The notes under the pieces were generated by a model. It made no database searches. It worked only from the letters and a program-made list of their open reading frames with translations, and was not told the DNA's origin. A program made the position numbers and the translations under genes. From Novipirellula galeiformis (GTDB taxonomy: Bacteria; Planctomycetota; Planctomycetia; Pirellulales; Pirellulaceae), in assembly GCF_007860095.1 (NCBI RefSeq), contig NZ_SJPT01000006.1:62001-126000 (forward strand): a stretch of 64,000 bases of DNA, in the 5' to 3' direction. Below, one piece after another: positions 9,723 through 19,709 of the stretch (positions within the stretch are counted from its first letter, which is position 1; the number at the start of each line of letters is the position of its first letter).

Positions 9723-10085
9723 TGAAAATTCACGACAAGCGGATTTGCCGCGTCTGTAAGTCTAAAAGCTTTCGTGAGATTCGTGTAGTGCGGCCAAATC
9801 GTAACCTAACTTTCAGTGACGGGGGAGTTTTGACGTTAGATGGCTCCGAGCACACCCGCCAGAGTGTGGGAAGCGCAACACACGGTTGTCTTTGTGCAAC
9901 ATCAAGGTGTTGCTTTTGGGAAACACGCTGGACTCGGAAAACGAACCCACTATTTCACCTAACCTATTCACTGACAACGGTTTGCCATGATTTATGCGAC
10001 GCCCAGCCTAACCGCTGGTACCGATACTGCTTGGTTCCTCCCCCACGTTACCGACGTTTTTGACACGGGTGCCGAGGAGAGCTTG
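9723..10085. other. Divergent intergenic region between glnE and the sigma factor
   Basis: This 363 bp stretch separates the divergent glnE and primary sigma factor genes and should carry both promoters. Short frames inside it (for example one ending at 10063) give Cys/Arg-rich translations without any fold, so I call it non-coding. Confidence 0.5.
9971..9998 (+). promoter_or_regulatory. Weak candidate promoter of the sigma factor gene
   Basis: CTGACA at 9971-9976 and TATGCG at 9993-9998 are separated by 16 bp and lie about 90 bp before the chosen start of the sigma factor gene. The -35 box matches the consensus at five of six positions, but the -10 box is poor. This is a weak call. Confidence 0.2.
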
Positions 10086-11675
<1,590 letters not shown>

Positions 11676-11719
11676 AAGTGCAGCCCTTGTTCGGGCGACG
11701 CCCTGGCAACGCACCAACG

Positions 11720-12799
11720 TCAAGCCGCGTTGGCGCGCTGGGGTGCATAGAAGTTATCGCTGTGGAACGGCATCACCACTTGCGTTGAGGACAACGTCAA
11801 CGCGTTGTCGCGCAGGGCCGCCAGAAATGTTTTGCCGCACAGATGAGCATCGTAGTACTGCGTCACACGCTGCGACATGGCCTCGAGCTGTGTGGGTGAT
11901 AATCGGCGAATTCGATCGACCGCGTCGCGTAAACCGCCGCTACCCTGAAAGCAAATCGCGTTCTCACCGTCGCTCAATTCGGGACGCATGCGGTCGCCGT
12001 ATTCAATCAACGGGATCGTTCCGACACTCATCGCTTCGATCAAGTTATGACACATCGGTTGTGCTGCCCCGGGACAGCAAACAAAGAAACGATGCTGTGC
12101 CAAAAACGGCAACCATTGTGCAGAGGAAATCGGCGTTACCGCACTGTCCTGTAATCGTATCGGCATGCTCGCGTTCTCGGTCGAGCAATCGTGGAGCACG
12201 TTGAGAATGTCCAACCGGCTCAGCACGCCAAAGGATTCCTCCATTTTTGCCCGTCCGTATCGCGACTTTTGGCTGCCCGCAAACAAGATCGCTTCGCGAT
12301 CAAACGCGGATCGCAGTGCCACTCGCGACGCATGATTCGAACGGCGCAGGGTCGCCGGGTGCATGGGGTAAGGCATCACGGGACGGTCGGGCAAGATATC
12401 GCGACCAATCAACATTTCGACTTGGCGATACCCCTTCCCCACTCGCGATGCGTTTTCCAGCGGCACGTCGCACAAGACAAACGCATCCTCAGGGAGCGGC
12501 TCATTCGGATACAGCCAAGTCGCATGTCCCTCGGCCAACATCTCGGCCCCTAGCCCTTTCCGCGCCACGCTGGCAAGCAACAACCGGCTTCCTCGCACAT
12601 AAAACGGCGAGCCAATCTCGGCGCTGTGAAGTGCCAGCGAGGCGAAATGGCGGGCGCAATCAAACAACAGTTGCGGCGTGTAGAGATCCAAGACCACCGG
12701 GCGTTCTCGCAGTGATTCGGACGTCGCTACCTTGCTTGCCAAAATCTGTTTCGCACGGCGAATGCCAAACGGAAACCTGACGATATTCTTCAATTGCAT
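11720..12799 (-). CDS. Glycosyltransferase, exostosin-like
   Basis: From the ATG at 12799 the product is 359 residues. The C-terminal half has a nucleotide-sugar-binding pattern seen in exostosin (GT47) and related GT-B enzymes: FFVCCPGAAQPMCHNLIEAM followed by SVGTIPLIEYGDRMRPELS. The N-terminal half is a poorly conserved acceptor-binding Rossmann domain. It probably transfers a sugar to a surface polysaccharide or glycan. The open frame extends up to 12940 and would overlap the upstream gene by 115 bp; ATGs at 12811 and 12799 fit better, both just after AGGAA and just past the upstream stop. It forms a two-gene operon with the glycosyltransferase at 12826-14181. Confidence 0.72.
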   Translation of the reverse strand: MQLKNIVRFPFGIRRAKQILASKVATSESLRERPVVLDLYTPQLLFDCARHFASLALHSAEIGSPFYVRGSRLLLASVARKGLGAEMLAEGHATWLYPNEPLPEDAFVLCDVPLENASRVGKGYRQVEMLIGRDILPDRPVMPYPMHPATLRRSNHASRVALRSAFDREAILFAGSQKSRYGRAKMEESFGVLSRLDILNVLHDCSTENASMPIRLQDSAVTPISSAQWLPFLAQHRFFVCCPGAAQPMCHNLIEAMSVGTIPLIEYGDRMRPELSDGENAICFQGSGGLRDAVDRIRRLSPTQLEAMSQRVTQYYDAHLCGKTFLAALRDNALTLSSTQVVMPFHSDNFYAPQRANAA

Positions 12800-12825
12800 A
12801 ATGGATTCCATTTCCTGGGGCGTCA

Positions 12826-14181
12826 CTACGCCACTAACTTGCCATGGCTCTGGGTGCACGGACGGATTCCCATCTGAATCAACGTGTTGGCACCGCGATG
12901 ACGTTTCGCGATCGCCATCGCGTGATGCGTGGACCGCCAACGCAGGGCACGATAATCGTGATACATTTGTTCCAGAAACTCGGGGATCTGATCAATCGAT
13001 TTGTAGATGTATCCGACCGAACCATCGCCCCCCGCCGCCCGGACCTGGTCCGCCAACCAACATCCATCCGGCACGATGACGGGGACTCCCCGAATGAACA
13101 TCTCCAAAAGCACACCGCTACATCGCGCGACATAACGCGACGCATCGTATAGAAAAAGCCCCACGTCGGCCGTGTCGAGCCAATGGTGGTAGTCGACCGA
13201 CGGCATGTCCGATGACTTGATTTCAAAGTAAGAGTCAGCAGCATCGCTTGCCGCCAACGCAGCCTCGTACGTCGATTGCATCTGCTTGGGAACCATCCGC
13301 TTCCACCGCTTGGCGGGCATTTGCATCGACATTTGGTATTGGCCGCTGCACAGCTGCGACTCATGGATCTGCGACAGCACAGCGGGAATTACGCGACGCC
13401 CCTTTTCGGCTCGCGGGGCCCCGGCGAGCACAATCTTGAAGCGATCCCCACGCGAGTTTTGCTGAGTCACCGGCGAGCGATAGCGGGTGGGATAGGGAAT
13501 CGCCTTGGCGGTCACCCCGACCTGTTCGAGTTGCTGCGCTAACGATGCGGTCGTAGCATGCAAATGGACACGATGGGACGCCATTTCCTGGAGCGCGGCG
13601 TTCACCTGGGCACCAAATTGCCGCTTCCGCGACGCGGAGCTGTGTTGATCAAACACAGCAAAATGGAAAACGATGTGAATGGTTAAACGGGTTTCATCGG
13701 GGATTTGTTTCAAGGCGTTGGCAATCGCCAGCATCACAAAATCATCGGCCGTATTGATCAGCAGCGTATCGCTCGCGTTGACGTTCCAACGGGCGAGCAA
13801 ATTCGAAAAATCATCAGACCACCGTTGCAACATCACCGTGGGGCGCCGTTCCGACCGCGACAGCGGATCACGAAGATTCTGCAACGTGTTTTGAATCACG
13901 CTACCGCCGACATTTCGACCTTCGAGGTTTCGCCGCACGCTCGAGTGGCCATCCACGCCGAGCGACCAATCGACCATGCGGCGGGCGAGAAACCCACCTT
14001 CGACGTCGAGCGTCGTGTCGATGGCATCAAACCCTGCAAAGCTTTGATGGGTCGCTAGCTTGGCGGGGTAGCCCAGCTCGGCTGCCCCCTCCATCAACAG
14101 TGTAGCCAATTCAAGGAAGTGACCGCCAATCGACCGAATGTTGTCGTCGAACAGTAACAATCGCGATTCGGAAGCAGCCAT
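12826..14181 (-). CDS. Glycosyltransferase, GT4-like
   Basis: This 451-residue product begins with a GT-B fold signature (LLLFDDNIRSIGGHFLELAT) and has a later donor-binding half with KIVLAGAPRAEKGRRVIPAV and DVGLFLYDASRYVARCSGVL, then EMFIRGVPVIVPDGCWLADQ. This matches the family 4/1 retaining glycosyltransferases, which build cell-surface glycans from nucleotide sugars. There is no signal peptide or membrane segment, so the enzyme probably works at the cytoplasmic face. It is the first gene of a two-gene unit; the next glycosyltransferase begins within about 30 bp of its stop. Neither substrate nor linkage can be read from the sequence. Confidence 0.8.
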   Translation of the reverse strand: MAASESRLLLFDDNIRSIGGHFLELATLLMEGAAELGYPAKLATHQSFAGFDAIDTTLDVEGGFLARRMVDWSLGVDGHSSVRRNLEGRNVGGSVIQNTLQNLRDPLSRSERRPTVMLQRWSDDFSNLLARWNVNASDTLLINTADDFVMLAIANALKQIPDETRLTIHIVFHFAVFDQHSSASRKRQFGAQVNAALQEMASHRVHLHATTASLAQQLEQVGVTAKAIPYPTRYRSPVTQQNSRGDRFKIVLAGAPRAEKGRRVIPAVLSQIHESQLCSGQYQMSMQMPAKRWKRMVPKQMQSTYEAALAASDAADSYFEIKSSDMPSVDYHHWLDTADVGLFLYDASRYVARCSGVLLEMFIRGVPVIVPDGCWLADQVRAAGGDGSVGYIYKSIDQIPEFLEQMYHDYRALRWRSTHHAMAIAKRHRGANTLIQMGIRPCTQSHGKLVA

Positions 14182-14531
14182 AGAACTATCGGGGGACGAA
14201 AGAGTGAACGTGGAACGGTCTGTTTACAGGCGATTTACGAGCGATGAACGAACCCAACCTGCCGTGGCGGAGACGCCCACTCGAAATTGCTAGCACGCGA
14301 TCACCAAGGGCACTCCTACGATTTCCATTCTCAATACCAAACTGGGGGCAACGCGGTCTAGCTTGAATCCACGAAAAGCGGCGCGGAATCGCTTTAGAGC
14401 CTGTACCGATTATGCCGATTCCTCCCTTTCAGGGCGGAGGAGCGGCGTGCACGTGGATGCGTGTGCGAGATTTTCCAAAAAATGACTTGGCTTTCGTTGC
14501 TTCAACGGAGCCTCAAGGGATGGATCGAAAC
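14182..14531. other. Divergent intergenic region, about 350 bp
   Basis: This separates the glycosyltransferase operon (minus strand) from the secreted protein gene (plus strand). An upstream extension of the latter (from 14412) is open but lacks features of real coding sequence. I see no convincing promoter, repeat or RNA. Confidence 0.4.
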
Positions 14532-15548
14532 ATGCGTATCTCGAATCCTCGTATCGCAAGCGCGATCGCGGTGTTGTTGTTGAGTGGATCGGCGTTGCAA
14601 TCGGCACACGCCCAACGGGCCGTCGTCCCCGGAACGGGGTCGGAGATCGTGGGCATTGCTGACGACTTCGAGGATCCCAATTGGTCGTACATTCCCAACG
14701 ACCCAAAGAGCACCGAAGATATCGACGAAAATCAACGCAGTCCGATGGGACGTTCGACGAACGGTCGTTGGTACGAGGGAATTAAACGCGGTCACCCCGA
14801 CATCGTCCAACGCGTCCCCACGCCAGCCGGAGGCGTGCCCGGCAGCGAAGGGGCTTTGCTAATGCGTTCTCGCTTTACCGGCATCCCCGGCAATCCGAGT
14901 GGCAAAATGCATCAAGACGATTTTGTCGCCAATGTTCAATACCGGCTCAAACGACGAATCGATGTTGCGGAGGTGCCGAGCGTGACGACCCGAGTCTTCT
15001 TGCCACCGGTTGCCGATTGGGAAAACCGCAGTGGACCGCACTTCGGCTTCCGACTCGCCTTGGAAACGACCGCCATGGTCGACAAAGAGGTCGGCATCGG
15101 AATCTTTAAACGGACCACCCAAGAAATGGGGAACGAGGTCTATTGGCCGGGCATGTTTATCGAGTTCGAGAGCAAGGGAGATGATCACCGCGCCAACGAT
15201 TACGCTTACTTGCGAATCCGCAGCAACCGTCGCGGAGGCGACTTTCGTGGCCCCCAAATCACTACGACGGGATGGTGGACGCTCGGTATGAGCGTGACCC
15301 CCGATGGAATGGTTCATTACTATGCGTCCGAAGGGGTGGATGATTTGACCGAGGACGATTACATCACCAGCCAATTCCCGTACGATTACCGCGCCGAACG
15401 CTTCCGAACGTTCTTCTACAACATCTGCAGTGCGGATGACGGTCATCGTTGGAGCACGTCGTTTATTGTCGATGACCCGAAGGTCTATGTGCTACGACCG
15501 AAACAGCAGATGGCGTCGCGAAATTCGACGTCTTCATCACGCCGCTAA
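14532..15548 (+). CDS. Secreted planctomycete protein of unknown function
   Basis: From the ATG at 14532 the product is 338 residues, with AAGGGATGGA just upstream as a ribosome binding site. It opens with a clear signal peptide (MRISNPRIASAIAVLLLSGS) ending at a likely AHA-Q cleavage site near residue 27, so it is exported. The mature part is rich in Asp, Arg, Gly and aromatic residues and looks all-beta, as in lectin-like or concanavalin-type jelly-roll domains (segments such as GPHFGFRLALETTAMV and GGDFRGPQITTTGWWTLGMS). I do not recognise a named family. It stands alone and is followed by a strong terminator. Confidence 0.75.
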   Translation: MRISNPRIASAIAVLLLSGSALQSAHAQRAVVPGTGSEIVGIADDFEDPNWSYIPNDPKSTEDIDENQRSPMGRSTNGRWYEGIKRGHPDIVQRVPTPAGGVPGSEGALLMRSRFTGIPGNPSGKMHQDDFVANVQYRLKRRIDVAEVPSVTTRVFLPPVADWENRSGPHFGFRLALETTAMVDKEVGIGIFKRTTQEMGNEVYWPGMFIEFESKGDDHRANDYAYLRIRSNRRGGDFRGPQITTTGWWTLGMSVTPDGMVHYYASEGVDDLTEDDYITSQFPYDYRAERFRTFFYNICSADDGHRWSTSFIVDDPKVYVLRPKQQMASRNSTSSSRR

Positions 15549-15581
15549 GCCCCTGGCAATGCGGCAGGCATCCTCCCAATC

Positions 15582-15616
15582 AATCTCGACCGGTTTCCTG
15601 GTCGAGATTTTTTTTT
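15582..15616 (+). terminator. Rho-independent terminator
   Basis: A perfect 10 bp stem (AATCTCGACC / GGTCGAGATT) with an 8 nt loop runs straight into nine T residues at 15608-15616. It lies 33 bp after the stop codon of the secreted protein gene and so should end that transcript. Confidence 0.9.
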
Positions 15617-15705
15617 GAACGAGGATCGCTCCCGTTACCGACCACACTCAAGTTTGGTAAAACGGATTCACTTCCAACTTTGATTCTTTCTAACGAGACC
15701 CAATT

Positions 15706-16485
15706 ATGCCGTCCGTTCTTGCCATCGCGGCGCACCCCGACGACATTGAATTCGTAATGGCCGGGGCCATGTTGCAACTTGCCCGACGCGGCTGGGATTT
15801 GCACTATGTCAATCTTTGTGACGGTTCACGTGGCTCGACCACCATGGATCGTGAGACGTGTGCGGCGGTTCGATTAGAAGAAGCACGCAACGCGGCGAAA
15901 TCGATTGGAGCGACATTTTATCCTCCGATTTATCCCGACATGGAAGCGACCTACAACACGGCAAACGTGCGCAAGGTCGCCGCGATCATCCGCATGGCAA
16001 AGCCGACGATCGTGCTGACCCATTCGCCGATCGATTACATGGAAGACCATGAAACGGCGTGCCGTTTGGCGGTCACCGCTGCGTTCACGCACGGCATGCC
16101 GAACTTCGAAAGCGATCCTGAGTTACCGGTCTACATGGACCCGGTGACGGTTTATCACGCTCAACCCCCAGGGCATCGCACGCCGTTGGGAGAATTGATC
16201 ACGCCGCACCTCTACGTCGACGAAACCGACGTGATTGAGCAAAAGGTCGCCGCACTCGCTTGTCACGCCAGCCAGAAACAATGGCTCGACGAGAGCCAGG
16301 GGATGGACAGCTACCTACAAACCCTGCGTGATTCGAGTGCCCAAATGGGTCGCATGAGTGGCAAGTTCTCTCACGCCGAAGGTTGGCGTCGCCGTGAACA
16401 CTGGGGATTCTGTGGCCCCGACGACGACCCGTTGCGTGACGCACTCTCGGACATCATCGTCGACACTCGCTCGGCCCGTTCGTAG
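15706..16485 (+). CDS. PIG-L/LmbE-type N-acetylglucosaminyl deacetylase family protein
   Basis: The 259-residue product has the family's zinc motif AHPDD (residues 9-13) at its N-terminus and the second ligand motif in HSPIDYMEDHETA, with Asp114 and His115. These proteins use zinc to remove acetyl groups from N-acetylglucosamine-containing substrates, for example in mycothiol, bacillithiol or glycolipid pathways; some members instead act on chitooligosaccharides. No signal peptide is present, so it is cytoplasmic. The start ATG at 15706 places the motif at the usual position. It is a single gene after the secreted protein and its terminator. The substrate is not evident. Confidence 0.88.
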   Translation: MPSVLAIAAHPDDIEFVMAGAMLQLARRGWDLHYVNLCDGSRGSTTMDRETCAAVRLEEARNAAKSIGATFYPPIYPDMEATYNTANVRKVAAIIRMAKPTIVLTHSPIDYMEDHETACRLAVTAAFTHGMPNFESDPELPVYMDPVTVYHAQPPGHRTPLGELITPHLYVDETDVIEQKVAALACHASQKQWLDESQGMDSYLQTLRDSSAQMGRMSGKFSHAEGWRRREHWGFCGPDDDPLRDALSDIIVDTRSARS

Positions 16486-16679
16486 CCCCAGTCGCCTTCG
16501 GTTGTGATGGTGGCTAGAGCAATTCGACAATGACGCGAGATACCTACCGTAGCTGCGTTCGCAAGAACGCGGCCCACTGTGCTGCGTGGTCGCTGCATCA
16601 AAATTAAAAATGCGTTAGCAGCCTCCACTGCGGCTCGCCAACTTCGCTTTGCCCCATGGGCGCCAGCGTGCGAGCGCCC

Positions 16680-16722
16680 AAAAAAAAGAGCCGGCGAAGC
16701 GGATAAACCGTTTCGCCGACTC
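16680..16722 (-). terminator. Rho-independent terminator of the TPR/alpha-CTD gene
   Basis: Read on the minus strand, a 15 bp stem (GAGTCGGCGAAACGG / CCGCTTCGCCGGCTC) with a 5 nt loop is followed by eight T residues. The two non-Watson-Crick positions are wobble or near-wobble pairs. It lies 34 bp after the stop of the gene at 16756-18087. Confidence 0.85.
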
Positions 16723-16755
16723 TGATGATCATCCATTTTGGAAAGCGAGCCTGGC

Positions 16756-18087
16756 TCAGTCGCCACGCAATTTCAAACCGAGGTCGGTCAATTTCTCGCG
16801 GACTTCGTTCAAGCTGGTGACCCCGAAGTTCTTGCACTCGAGCATCTCGTCGCCCGTCTTGCGAACCAACTCACCGATGGAGTTGAGCTGCAAACGCGCC
16901 ATGCACTTGCGTGCTCGAACCGAAAGGTTCAAGTCGGAGATTGGGCGTTCGAGCAACGCTTGCTCGTCTGGCGACATGTGACTGGTGTCGATCGGCGGAT
17001 CGTTGCTCTTCTTTTCGTGAGCGAATTGTCCCAGCGAGAGCCCTTTGCTGGTCAGCATTTCGCGGATCTCGACCAAGCTCGTTTCGCCAAAGTTCTTGCT
17101 GCTAAGCAGCTCCGCTTCGCTGGTGCGAGTGAGGTCACCGATGGTGTCGATGCCCATTTTCTGCAAGCAGTTTCGGCTCCGAACGCTCAATTCGAAGTTG
17201 GCCACGGGCAGGTTCAGCGTTTGTGCCAAACGATCGTTGCGGCGCTGTGCTTCTTCGTCGTAGAGCAGGTTGCCGGTCGCTGCGGCATCCTTCAAATACA
17301 AATTGGTTTGCGGATGATCGGGATACGACTCGAGGATACGACGATAACACGCTTGGGCGCGATCGAATTGATTGTTGTCCTCGTAGATCAAGCCGAGGTT
17401 GATCAGGGCACCGATGCCGGTTGGGAATGCCTTGGCGGCACGCTCGTACAACTTCAGCGCTTCGACATCGTTGCCGAGTCGGTCGTTTTCGAGTGCCAGT
17501 CCAAACAGTGCCCCGGCGTGGTTCTCATCGGCGTTAACGGCGCGTTGGTACAACGCCAACGCCTCTTCCAAACGTCCGCCGACCGCAGAAACGGTGGCGG
17601 CACGTTGGTACATGTATTCCGAGGTTTGCTCTGCAGGCCCGAAGATATTGTCGAGGATTTCGAGCGATTTTTCGGTGCGACCCGCGTAGCGATGTGCCTC
17701 GGCGATACGGATATTGCACTCGTCGGCGTTGTAACCGGACGTTTGCGCCTGCAGGTAAACCGGAATCGCCTCTTCGTAGCGGCTCAGCTCAAATTGGGCG
17801 CGAGCTTGATAGAACAACGCCATCGCGCTGCCGTCGGCATTGCCAAGAATTTCCAGCGCAGCTTTGAACTTGCCGAGCAAGAACAAACAAACGCCCATTT
17901 TGGTTTTCGTAGCGGGGCTAAGTGCCTCGTCCGCTTCCATCTCGTTTACGGCGTCGCGAAGTTCAGCAAAATGGCCGTAATTCTCAGTGATCGCAGAACG
18001 AATGGCTGCGACATCGGATGGCCCAAACGAATTGTTTGCCAGAACCATCTCTTTCAAATCGAGCACATCGAGTTCGATATCACTCAT
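16756..18087 (-). CDS. TPR protein with two C-terminal RNA polymerase alpha-CTD-like domains
   Basis: The 443-residue protein has a helical N-terminal segment, then TPR-like helical repeats (about 60-265, including the pair GDVEALKLYERA-type and NQFDRAQACYRRI), then two copies of the fold found at the C-terminus of the RNA polymerase alpha subunit (about 292-354 and 379-443). Copy 1 has ELSVRSRNCL and SKNFGETSLVEI; copy 2 has NLSVRARKCM and CKNFGVTSLNEV. The E. coli DNA-binding Arg265 and Cys269 equivalents are present in both copies (Arg303/Cys307 and Arg391/Cys395), and Asn268 in copy 1 only. TPRs bind proteins and alpha-CTD domains bind DNA or activators, so a role in transcription is a reasonable inference, but unproven. 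AGGAGA precedes the ATG; a tRNA-Thr gene lies 88 bp upstream on the same strand. Confidence 0.85.
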   Translation of the reverse strand: MSDIELDVLDLKEMVLANNSFGPSDVAAIRSAITENYGHFAELRDAVNEMEADEALSPATKTKMGVCLFLLGKFKAALEILGNADGSAMALFYQARAQFELSRYEEAIPVYLQAQTSGYNADECNIRIAEAHRYAGRTEKSLEILDNIFGPAEQTSEYMYQRAATVSAVGGRLEEALALYQRAVNADENHAGALFGLALENDRLGNDVEALKLYERAAKAFPTGIGALINLGLIYEDNNQFDRAQACYRRILESYPDHPQTNLYLKDAAATGNLLYDEEAQRRNDRLAQTLNLPVANFELSVRSRNCLQKMGIDTIGDLTRTSEAELLSSKNFGETSLVEIREMLTSKGLSLGQFAHEKKSNDPPIDTSHMSPDEQALLERPISDLNLSVRARKCMARLQLNSIGELVRKTGDEMLECKNFGVTSLNEVREKLTDLGLKLRGD

Positions 18088-18175
18088 CGAGAAGCATCTC
18101 CTGTCGCGAGCTATTTAAGCTGGGAATGTAAGTTTGGGGAAAACTTACGCTGAAAAAGAATTGTCTAAATCTAGA

Positions 18176-18249
18176 AGCCAGCGGCGGGATTTGAACCCGC
18201 AACCCTCGCATTACGAATGCGATGCTCTGCCAATTGAAGCTACGCTGGC
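18176..18249 (-). tRNA. tRNA-Thr (anticodon CGT)
   Basis: On the minus strand the sequence folds into a standard cloverleaf: acceptor stem GCCAGCG/CGCTGGC, a D arm, anticodon arm TCGCA-TTCGTAA-TGCGA with anticodon CGT (reads ACG, threonine), a 5 nt variable loop and a T arm GCGGG-TTCAAAT-CCCGC. The discriminator base is T and no CCA is encoded. It lies upstream of the TPR/alpha-CTD gene on the same strand. Confidence 0.95.
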
Positions 18250-18329
18250 GTTCACTCGTTAAGGGCACCCGGGACGCAAGCTCAGAAAGCTTGTCAAAAA
18301 ACTGTGCCAAAAGAATGACGAGTCCCAAG

Positions 18330-18359
18330 AAAATAGTCGAAATAGATAAATTTCGTCAA
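18330..18359 (-). promoter_or_regulatory. Candidate promoter upstream of tRNA-Thr
   Basis: On the minus strand, TTGACG (18354-18359) and TATTTT (18330-18335) are 18 bp apart, and their predicted start lies about 75 bp before the tRNA. It could drive the tRNA and possibly the TPR/alpha-CTD gene, since no terminator is visible between them. A second TTGACA occurs at 18292-18297 without a good -10 partner. Confidence 0.35.
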
Positions 18360-18446
18360 TAGGCGACAAAATTTTCCAGCCACTCTAGGGCCACGATTTC
18401 CCTCGCTAACGAGCGATTAGGAGGGACGAAGTCAACAAAGTACCAA

Positions 18447-19436
18447 TTAAATCAGCTTTTTTTTCCACGAGTTACCTTTTTCGGTATTTTCAAACTGAAG
18501 GCTCTCCAATTGGCCGATCAGCTCCGTTTGGCTGCTGTTGATGGCGGTTTCGACCGAATAAATGCGGCGATCGGCCAACGTTTGTATCAAACTGCCAATC
18601 AAAAAACTTTCCACCGACTTCAACTGCCCCGCCTCGGCCAATGGCGTCAAATCTAAGATCGCGTGGGCACCATCCATCACCTGGGCTTCAACATCGCTGC
18701 ACCACAGCCCGACCTCGGCAAGCACTTCGGCGGTCCGATGATCCACCACCTGATGCCGCTCGATATCAAAATGCGACATCGCGGAACCAAGCCGTGGCTG
18801 TGTCGGAATCTGAGTCTCGCGCACTCCCCGTGTGGTTCGCCGGAACTGCAACGCTTCTCGATTGATGGGAGGACGGTAGGGGCTCGTTGAAGCCACCAAT
18901 CGCGAGATCGATTCGCCCAAGGTGTAGCCCGAGCGGGCCAGCAAGGCGGTCATACGAGTGTCGCCCTCAGGGACGCCAATGCCATGTCCGATCGGTGGCA
19001 ATCCAACGTAGCCATCAAAACAATCGCGAACGAGCCCCACGTTCAACTCATCCGCCCCCAACGCTTTGACCCGCGCCTCGGCAGCGGCCAACAAGGAATC
19101 GCAGACTTCCAGCCCCCCATCAGGTGAAAAACAGAACGCCAAAATCCGCCCCGATCGTGTCGCGACGCTCTCCTCGGGAACGCCCGATTTCGGCACCGTG
19201 GTATCGATCTCGCTATCGACTGCGCCATCGACCGCGACGTGACACCACGCCAAAACGTCCCCATCGGATTGAGCGATCAACAAATTGGCGGGATCAAAAA
19301 AGGTCCGCGCCAAAATCGCCTGCTCCATCGTCGCCATCGCCACGGGAGGCGAGGCGCCCAAGCAGGACCAGTGCTCGATCCACACATTCACCAGTCGCGG
19401 TAAGTCTGCGTTGCAAAAAGGCCGAATGATCAACAC
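18447..19436 (-). CDS. GNAT-family N-acetyltransferase
   Basis: The 329-residue protein begins with a typical GNAT N-terminus (LIIRPFCNADLPRLVNVW) and has a LNVGLVRDCFDGYVGLPPIG segment, followed by DTRMTALLARSGYTLGESIS, as in the acetyl-CoA-binding half. A second region (about 215-329) looks like another, more divergent GNAT-type domain, giving a two-domain layout similar to mycothiol synthase-like proteins, but I would not assign that function. GNATs transfer an acyl group from acetyl-CoA to amines. The frame opens with GTG (or the adjacent TTG) rather than ATG. It is a single gene on the minus strand; the substrate is unknown. Confidence 0.65.
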   Translation of the reverse strand: MLIIRPFCNADLPRLVNVWIEHWSCLGASPPVAMATMEQAILARTFFDPANLLIAQSDGDVLAWCHVAVDGAVDSEIDTTVPKSGVPEESVATRSGRILAFCFSPDGGLEVCDSLLAAAEARVKALGADELNVGLVRDCFDGYVGLPPIGHGIGVPEGDTRMTALLARSGYTLGESISRLVASTSPYRPPINREALQFRRTTRGVRETQIPTQPRLGSAMSHFDIERHQVVDHRTAEVLAEVGLWCSDVEAQVMDGAHAILDLTPLAEAGQLKSVESFLIGSLIQTLADRRIYSVETAINSSQTELIGQLESLQFENTEKGNSWKKKLI

Positions 19437-19709
19437 GGTTCATTGCTGCTTGCGTCTGGCGGAAATCTTCAAGTTCGCGAGCCTGGAACGGCTACGAGTC
19501 CTTTATACACAAATCCTCGTTTTGGGGTCACCGGAACTTAGCAGATCCAAGCGGCATTCGCCGCGGCAAAACGCGAGCTCGATTGAATCCACACGCCCTC
19601 CACCAGCGTCCGTTTCCCAGCCGTTAACCAGACACTAACGCAGCCTGCGGCAACGTTAACTTGAAGCCCCGATAAAACCAACCACTCACCCGAAATTATG
19701 GACTCGCAC

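Noticed and set aside
9698-10063. 121-codon plus-strand frame before the sigma factor
   Set aside because: Cys/Arg-rich, no fold, overlaps the glnE start and holds probable promoter DNA.
16738-18153. 471-codon open frame on the plus strand opposite the TPR/alpha-CTD gene
   Set aside because: It mirrors the strong coding frame on the minus strand, lacks a recognisable fold and covers the opposite gene entirely, so it is a shadow of that gene's codon bias.
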